A DNA stretch of 10,623 nucleotides, from positions 1 through 10,623 of the forward strand of contig JBBRLG010000241.1 in assembly GCA_038231495.1 (NCBI GenBank), in the 5' to 3' direction. Within the stretch, counting starts at the first letter, position 1; each line of letters begins with the position of its first letter. This document shows, in pieces, positions 6,344-10,623 of the stretch. The notes below the pieces were generated by a model. It saw only the letters and a program-made list of their open reading frames with translations. It made no database searches and had not been told where the DNA came from. The stretch is from JBBRLG01 sp038231495 (GTDB lineage: Bacteria > Planctomycetota > Planctomycetia > Gemmatales > Gemmataceae). Made by a program: the position numbers and the translations under genes.

Positions 6344-8812
6344 TTACCGATTAAACACAAACTCCTTGGAAGCCAGCACCGCCCAGAACAGATCTTCGAG
6401 GATTTCGCGGCGCGGCGTTTTCTCTTGTGCGGCGCGTGCCATCAATTCCGTAAACTTCTGCGTTTCCTTCGCGGTCGGTTCGCGGCACAGCGCCAGCAGG
6501 TAGACGCGCTTGACGGCTTCCTCGTCGGCGACGTTTTCCTTCAACCAACCTTCGACGCGCGAAGTGGGCGCGCGAATCTTGTCGTTCAGGGTCTTGCCGT
6601 TGTTGACGTGCAGCGCCTGGCCGACGCTCGAATCCTGCTGGCGCTCGCACGCACACGTCTGGGAGCGCTCCGGCCGGCCGAAGGCGTCGAGGAAGTTCGA
6701 CACGACCTGGGCGTCCGGCAACTCCTGGGCGCGGGTGCCGAGCGGGTAGCCGTTGTAGTTCTTGAGGTCGCCCGCGCCCGCCTGGATTTGCGTGAACGCG
6801 GTCGGCACGCCCGTGACCTGGGAGTAGGCGTCCAAAATCACTTCCGCCGACAGCCGGTGCAGCAGGTAGTGCGAGTAATAGCGGTCGTCGCCGGCGTTGC
6901 CCGGCAAGGTTTTCGCGGTCCGCTGGTAGGCGGCCGAGTTCATGATCTGGCGAATGAGATATTTCGGGTCGTATTTGTGGGCGACAAAGTCTTTGGCCAA
7001 GGCGTCGAGCAGTTCCTCGTTGCTCGCCGGGTTGGTCTGGCGCAAGTCGTCCTCCGCCTCGACCAGGCCGCGGCCCATGAAGTTGCGCCAGACGCGGTTG
7101 ACGAAAGCGCGGGCGAAATACGGGTTCTCCGGGGCGGTGAGCCAGTCCGCGAAATACTGGCGGCGGTCCATCGTGCTGTCGAGGGCCAGGGGTTTGCCGT
7201 CGAGCGGCGTCGGCGGCATGGGCACGCCGCGGCGCAGGTGCGGCACGTCGCCGGTCGGCTGCGCCTGCACGTTGACTTCGCCGGACCGCTCGCCGTTTTT
7301 CAGCGCGACGCGGGCGAAGAGGTTCGCCATGCCCCAATACTGGTCCTGGGTCCACTTCTCCAGCGGGTGGTTGTGGCAGCGACAGCAGGTGATCGACATG
7401 CCCATGAACGTGACCGCGCTCGTTTCGGTCAGGTCGCTCACGTCCTTGTGCAGCACGAAATAGTTCGCCGCGCCGTTCTGGAGCGTACTGCCGTTGGCCG
7501 TCAGCACGTCGCGGGCAAAACGGTCCCACGGCTTGTTCTCGGCGACGCTCTGGCGCACGAATTGATGGAACGCCCACACCGCCGGCTGCGGCAAGCGGCG
7601 CGACGAGATGAGCAGCAAATCGGACCACTTGTACGCCCAATAATCGACGTACTCCGGCCGTTCGAGCAGGGCGTCAATGAGCCTGGCGCGCTTGTCGGGA
7701 GCCTTGTCGGCCAGGAACTTATGCACCTCGTCGGGCGTCGGCAACACGCCGGCCGCGTCGAGGTAGGCGCGGCGGAGAAACTCGGCGTCGTCGCACATCG
7801 GCGACGGCGGCAGACGCAGCGACTCCAATTTTCTCAATACGAGGTCGTCAATAAAGTTATTGCGTGCCGCCTTGGCGAACACGTCGGGCGTCAGCTCGTT
7901 CGGAAAAGGAGAGGTAATGCGGTTGGCGGCGACGAGGTTTGCGTACAGGACGGTGATCGCCGTCTCGCCGTGGCCCGCGACGGCGACCTTACCATCCTCG
8001 TTGACGGTGGCAACGAGGTCGTCGCTGCTGTTGAACTTGGCCCAGCGCGTCACGTCCTCGGCATGGCCGTCGGTATAGGTGGCACGAACGACGATTTGCA
8101 AGCCGTCCTTGGGTTTCAGGAGCGCGGCCTTCGGAAACACCTCGATTTGTTTGATACGCACGTCGTCCGGCGTCGGCCCCGGTGCGCCGGCGGCGATCCA
8201 GTCGGCAAGCAGTTGGTAGTCCGCCGAGGCCACGTCGAGCTTGAGACCGCCGCCGTGGGCGTACGCCATCGACGGCTTGCGCAACACCAGGCTTTGCGCG
8301 GGTTCGGTGCGGTCGATGCGCCGACCCCCGGCCTGGCGGGTCATGACGAAATGGTCGCCGGTCGGGTCGTAGCCGCGTAGCGACAGTTTGAAGCCGCCCT
8401 TGCCCGCCAACGCCCCGTGACAGGCCCCCGAATTGCAACCGATGCGCGTGAACAGGGGAATGACGTGGTTGCGGAAACTCGGCTCGAACGCCTCCTTCGT
8501 CTTGGCGACCTTCACCTTTATCGCCGTCTGCTTCCCGTCGAAATCGGCGGTAATCGTTGCTTCACCGTCGCCCGTCGCGCGCACGGCACCCTTGCCGTCC
8601 ACCGCGGCGACCTCCGGGTTGGAGGAGGACCACTTCGCCCGGCTGCCGCGGTCGCCAATCGCTTGCTCGCCGGCACCTTCGAGCAGTAGCAACCGTTGCG
8701 TCGCCTTGGGGCCGGTCAGGGTCACGTCGCCGGGTACGATGCGGTAATCGGCGGCGCGGGAGGCGGCTGGCAAGCAAATGAGGAGGGCACAGACGAGCGC
8801 GGTGCGATACAT
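6344..8812 (-). CDS. Exported Ig-like / DUF1549 / DUF1553 protein with haem-type motifs
   Basis: The product has 822 residues. Residues 1-21 are a Sec signal peptide ending SRAA. A bacterial Ig-like (Big_2 type) domain spans about 24-103 (WSSSNPEVAAVD, GDGEATITA). A PSCyt1-like region follows at about 108-212, with GCNSGACHG, a CX4CH motif (C126, C131, H132) in place of CXXCH. A second Ig-like domain lies at about 221-297 (DLVATVNEDGKVAV, GETAITV). DUF1549 is at about 315-500, with the family motif CCRCHNHP giving CXXCH at C476, C479 and H480. DUF1553 is at about 547-815 (DWLTAPENPYFARAFVNRVW, LIRQIMNSAAYQRT). This is the planctomycete PSD1/PSCyt2 type, usually beside a DUF1501 gene, as here. 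Its role is not established; a periplasmic redox function is inferred. The start at 8812 begins the signal peptide; the open extension to 9034 overlaps the upstream gene and is Arg/Ser-rich. Confidence 0.93.
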   Translation of the reverse strand: MYRTALVCALLICLPAASRAADYRIVPGDVTLTGPKATQRLLLLEGAGEQAIGDRGSRAKWSSSNPEVAAVDGKGAVRATGDGEATITADFDGKQTAIKVKVAKTKEAFEPSFRNHVIPLFTRIGCNSGACHGALAGKGGFKLSLRGYDPTGDHFVMTRQAGGRRIDRTEPAQSLVLRKPSMAYAHGGGLKLDVASADYQLLADWIAAGAPGPTPDDVRIKQIEVFPKAALLKPKDGLQIVVRATYTDGHAEDVTRWAKFNSSDDLVATVNEDGKVAVAGHGETAITVLYANLVAANRITSPFPNELTPDVFAKAARNNFIDDLVLRKLESLRLPPSPMCDDAEFLRRAYLDAAGVLPTPDEVHKFLADKAPDKRARLIDALLERPEYVDYWAYKWSDLLLISSRRLPQPAVWAFHQFVRQSVAENKPWDRFARDVLTANGSTLQNGAANYFVLHKDVSDLTETSAVTFMGMSITCCRCHNHPLEKWTQDQYWGMANLFARVALKNGERSGEVNVQAQPTGDVPHLRRGVPMPPTPLDGKPLALDSTMDRRQYFADWLTAPENPYFARAFVNRVWRNFMGRGLVEAEDDLRQTNPASNEELLDALAKDFVAHKYDPKYLIRQIMNSAAYQRTAKTLPGNAGDDRYYSHYLLHRLSAEVILDAYSQVTGVPTAFTQIQAGAGDLKNYNGYPLGTRAQELPDAQVVSNFLDAFGRPERSQTCACERQQDSSVGQALHVNNGKTLNDKIRAPTSRVEGWLKENVADEEAVKRVYLLALCREPTAKETQKFTELMARAAQEKTPRREILEDLFWAVLASKEFVFNR

Positions 8813-8820
8813 TATGGCGG

Positions 8821-8824
8821 TCTC
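8821..8824 (-). promoter_or_regulatory. Weak ribosome binding site for the DUF1549/DUF1553 gene
   Basis: On the minus strand GAGA (within GAGACC) lies eight bases before the ATG at 8812. It is a partial Shine-Dalgarno match that supports the signal-peptide start. Confidence 0.4.
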
Positions 8825-8858
8825 AATAGGACGTTTCGCGGCGGGTCGAAGGTGCAAA

Positions 8859-8870
8859 GCCGCAAGCGGC
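8859..8870. other. Small GC hairpin in the gap between the DUF1501 and DUF1549 genes
   Basis: GCCG and CGGC pair around a CAAG loop in the 67-base gap after the DUF1501 stop. It lacks a T run on either strand and is too short to call a terminator. It may be chance in GC-rich DNA. Confidence 0.25.
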
Positions 8871-8879
8871 AAGGCAGGG

Positions 8880-10250
8880 TTAAAACAGTTCCTTGATCGG
8901 TTGCACGTTGAAGTCGGCCAGGGGCAGCGGCCGGTTCTGCGGACCGGGCAACTCGCGGTGCGGGTCGAGGCCCAAGCCCTTGAACAACGTCGCCGCGACG
9001 TGGCCCGGCGTGACCGGCTGCGACTTCGGCACATAACCCAACTCGTCCGACTCGCCGATGACCTGGCCGCCCTTGATCGGGCCGCCGCCCATCAGGATCG
9101 TCCAGACGCCCGGATGGTGGTCCCGGCCGCCGGCGGGGTTGATCTTCGGCGTGCGGCCGAATTCGCCCATTGCCGTCACGATGGTCGTGTCGAGCAAGCC
9201 CCGCTGTTTCAAGTCTTCGAGCAGGGCACTGTACGCCTGGTCGAAATTCGGCGCGACCTGCTTGGCCATTTCCGTAATGTCGGTGAACGGCCGCGAGCCG
9301 TGAATGTCCCACGTCACCTCGTCGAAGACCGTCTCGAACATGTTGACGGTGACGAAACGCACGCCGCGCTCGATCAGTCGCCGCGCGAGTAAACAACTCT
9401 GGCCGAAGCGCGTGCGGCCGTAGTTGTCGCGCACCGCGTCCGGCTCCTTGTTCAGTGCGAACGCTTCACGGGTCTGCGGGCTGGACATGAGGCGGTAGGC
9501 GAGGTTGAAGTTTTCATCCAGTTGCTTGGCCTGGGCGTTTTTCTCGAACGCGGCCATCTCGCCCTCGACCGCCTCGCGCATCTTCTGCCGGCGTTCGGCC
9601 CGCACCGAGGAAATGTAATCGGGCGGCAACAGGTCGGGGACGGTGAAATTCTTATCGGACGGGTCGGCGTTGAGGACGAACGGGTCGTGCTGTTTGCCGA
9701 GGTAGCCGGCACTCTGGCCGTGGGGCAGGTTGCCGCCGGTGCGGCCGATGGGTCGCGGCAACAGGACGTGGCCGGGCACCTCGCCGCGCTGGCCTTTGAG
9801 GTAGGTTAGCACACAGCCGGCGTGGGGGTGTTCGATGCCGCCGGTGAACAGCCGGCCCGTCTGCATCATCTGGTGGCCGGTGTCGTGGACCGCCGTGGCC
9901 GTGTGGTGTACGCTGCGGATCAGCGAAAACTTGTCGGCGTGCTTGGCCATCTTCGGGAAGATTTCGGTAATCTGCATGCCCGGCACGTTCGTGTCGATCG
10001 TCTTGAACGGGCCGCGCACCTCTTCCGGCGCTTTGGGCTTGGGGTCCCAGGTGTCAATCTGACTGGGACCGCCGACCAGGAAGAGCATGATGCAATTGAC
10101 GTCTTTATCCTTGGCCTCGCCGGCCGCTTTGCGTGCGAAGAAAGCCGGCAGCGTCAGGCCGAGCGTCGTGACGGCCCCGGCGTGCAGGAAGTCGCGGCGG
10201 CTGTAACCGTCGCAGAACCGAGCGGGGCGGTTGGCGTCGAAGCGTAACAT
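8880..10250 (-). CDS. Tat-exported DUF1501 family protein
   Basis: The product has 456 residues, a normal length for DUF1501. A twin-arginine signal is clear: S17-R18-R19-D20-F21-L22 followed by a hydrophobic stretch to about residue 40. The protein is thus exported folded, possibly with a metal or cofactor. Family motifs include VGGPSQIDTWDPKP (59-72), SVHHTATAVHDTGHQMMQTGR (113-133 region), MGEFGRTPKIN (361-371), GRDHHPGVW (375-383) and GGPIKGGQVIGESDE (389-403). DUF1501 is related to the alkaline phosphatase/sulfatase fold. His/Asp-rich motifs are present, but I see no C/S-X-P-X-R sulfatase signature, so activity cannot be assigned. It is the first gene of the minus-strand unit, 67 bases before the DUF1549/DUF1553 gene, its usual partner. 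The start at 10250 fits the Tat n-region, with GGAGA eleven bases upstream; an ATG at 10295 would add 15 residues. Confidence 0.93.
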   Translation of the reverse strand: MLRFDANRPARFCDGYSRRDFLHAGAVTTLGLTLPAFFARKAAGEAKDKDVNCIMLFLVGGPSQIDTWDPKPKAPEEVRGPFKTIDTNVPGMQITEIFPKMAKHADKFSLIRSVHHTATAVHDTGHQMMQTGRLFTGGIEHPHAGCVLTYLKGQRGEVPGHVLLPRPIGRTGGNLPHGQSAGYLGKQHDPFVLNADPSDKNFTVPDLLPPDYISSVRAERRQKMREAVEGEMAAFEKNAQAKQLDENFNLAYRLMSSPQTREAFALNKEPDAVRDNYGRTRFGQSCLLARRLIERGVRFVTVNMFETVFDEVTWDIHGSRPFTDITEMAKQVAPNFDQAYSALLEDLKQRGLLDTTIVTAMGEFGRTPKINPAGGRDHHPGVWTILMGGGPIKGGQVIGESDELGYVPKSQPVTPGHVAATLFKGLGLDPHRELPGPQNRPLPLADFNVQPIKELF

Positions 10251-10261
10251 GGGGTGTCCCG

Positions 10262-10266
10262 TCTCC
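10262..10266 (-). promoter_or_regulatory. Ribosome binding site for the DUF1501 gene
   Basis: On the minus strand GGAGA lies eleven bases before the ATG at 10250. It is a good Shine-Dalgarno core at slightly long spacing and favours 10250 over the upstream in-frame ATG at 10295. Confidence 0.45.
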
Positions 10267-10319
10267 AGGAAAAGACCGCGCCGGGCGGGCGGCATAGCAA
10301 GGCCGGTGAGGATACGTTT

Positions 10320-10348
10320 AACTTACTGGGTTTCTGCAGTCCGGTCAA
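10320..10348 (-). promoter_or_regulatory. Candidate sigma-70-type promoter for the minus-strand unit
   Basis: On the minus strand TTGACC (10348-10343) is followed after 17 bases by TAAGTT (10325-10320). This gives a 5/6 match to the -35 box and 3/6 to the -10 box at ideal spacing. It would leave a leader of roughly 60 bases before the ATG at 10250. The -10 box is weak and the planctomycete consensus may differ. Confidence 0.3.
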
Positions 10349-10383
10349 CGAAAAACAGGCCCGCGCGAGCCGGCAAGCGTGGC

Positions 10384-10414
10384 CAATCTTCCGGGGAACC
10401 CCTACCCCGGATTG
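10384..10414. other. Imperfect hairpin upstream of the candidate promoter
   Basis: CCGGGG (10391-10396) pairs with CCCCGG (10405-10410) around an eight-base loop. CAAT (10384-10387 plus a three-base bulge) pairs with ATTG (10411-10414). No T run follows. It could be an operator-like site or chance. Confidence 0.3.
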
Positions 10415-10587
10415 CGCCGCGGAGTGGAATTCGGCCCGCATTCTTTTAACGTCAACTCCAAAGCCCCCTGTTCCCCCGGAAGGGCAAGGCGCATAATAAA
10501 CGCGCTCGAACCGGCAAAGTTTCCGGCTCTCGCTCGTCTTAACTGAGGACGAGAACGAAACGTAACCGTTCACCGGCATCAACTGCT

Positions 10588-10617
10588 CCCCCCCTTGCGA
10601 AGGGGGGGTAGGGGGGG
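10588..10617. repeat. C7/G7 hairpin with adjacent second G7 tract
   Basis: CCCCCCCTT (10588-10596) pairs perfectly with AAGGGGGGG (10600-10608) around a GCG loop. TA and a second run of seven G (10611-10617) follow. The form resembles dispersed intergenic palindromes of large bacterial genomes, but copy number cannot be seen in this window. It lies at the window edge, so what is beyond it is unknown. Confidence 0.6.
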
Positions 10618-10623
10618 TAAGAA

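Larger units (their letters stand above)
10251..10623. other. Intergenic region upstream of the DUF1501 gene
   Basis: No convincing gene is seen in these 373 bases. Open frames here are short, Arg/Pro-rich and without recognisable motifs. The region holds the ribosome binding site and a weak promoter candidate for the minus-strand unit, hairpins at 10384-10414 and 10533-10553 (CTCGTC/GACGAG), and a C7/G7 hairpin at the right edge. It is the natural control region for the four-gene unit. Confidence 0.6.

Noticed and set aside
6257..8380. Plus-strand open frame of 707 codons
   Set aside because: It lies wholly opposite a clearly recognised DUF1549/DUF1553 gene, has an Arg/Val/His-rich composition typical of antisense frames in GC-rich DNA, shows no domain motif, and begins inside a palindromic repeat.
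10154..10582. Minus-strand open frame of 142 codons covering the upstream region
   Set aside because: It overlaps the start of the DUF1501 gene out of frame, has no motif or ribosome binding site, and crosses the hairpins and candidate promoter.
1..10623. CRISPR array, tRNA, rRNA or transposase gene
   Set aside because: No regularly spaced direct repeats, cloverleaf-like segments, rRNA-like stretches or transposase motifs were seen on either strand.

Overview
The window is GC-rich and almost fully coding. It carries protein families that are strongly characteristic of Planctomycetota: DUF1501, DUF1549/DUF1553 (PSCyt2/PSD1 type), and a planctomycete-type cytochrome c (PSCyt1) fused to a WD40 propeller and PPC domains. 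The combination fits a Gemmata-like member of the phylum. That placement comes from recognising the families by eye, not from a database search.

Layout. Positions 2-1659 hold two plus-strand genes: a small unrecognised protein that may be cut by the window edge, and a Sec-secreted two-part protein of unknown function. They end at a terminator-like hairpin at 1673-1706. The rest of the window is read leftward on the minus strand, in transcription order: a Tat-exported DUF1501 protein (10250 to 8880); a Sec-exported Ig-like/DUF1549/DUF1553 protein with haem-type motifs (8812 to 6344); a 1159-residue Sec-exported PSCyt1/seven-blade WD40/TIG/PPC protein (6161 to 2682); and a ten-helix EamA transporter (2685 to 1753) whose ATG overlaps the preceding TGA. 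The two blocks converge at about 1660-1752. The 373 bases upstream of the DUF1501 gene hold no convincing gene. They contain a weak promoter candidate, two hairpins, and a C7/G7 hairpin repeat with G-quadruplex potential at the right edge.

The minus-strand block looks like one transcription unit. It would make three exported proteins that act outside the cytoplasm, two with CXnCH haem motifs and one alkaline-phosphatase/sulfatase-like, plus one inner-membrane exporter. DUF1501 next to DUF1549/DUF1553 is a standard planctomycete pairing whose biochemical role is not established as far as I know.

The most interesting non-coding signal is a 128-bp inverted-repeat element (6216-6343) between the second and third genes of this unit, with its right end directly against a stop codon. 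Its 56-bp core is made of two inverted REP-like hairpins. The only two mismatches in the large palindrome are exactly one compensatory base-pair swap between the two small hairpins, which suggests a REPIN-type mobile or structural element.
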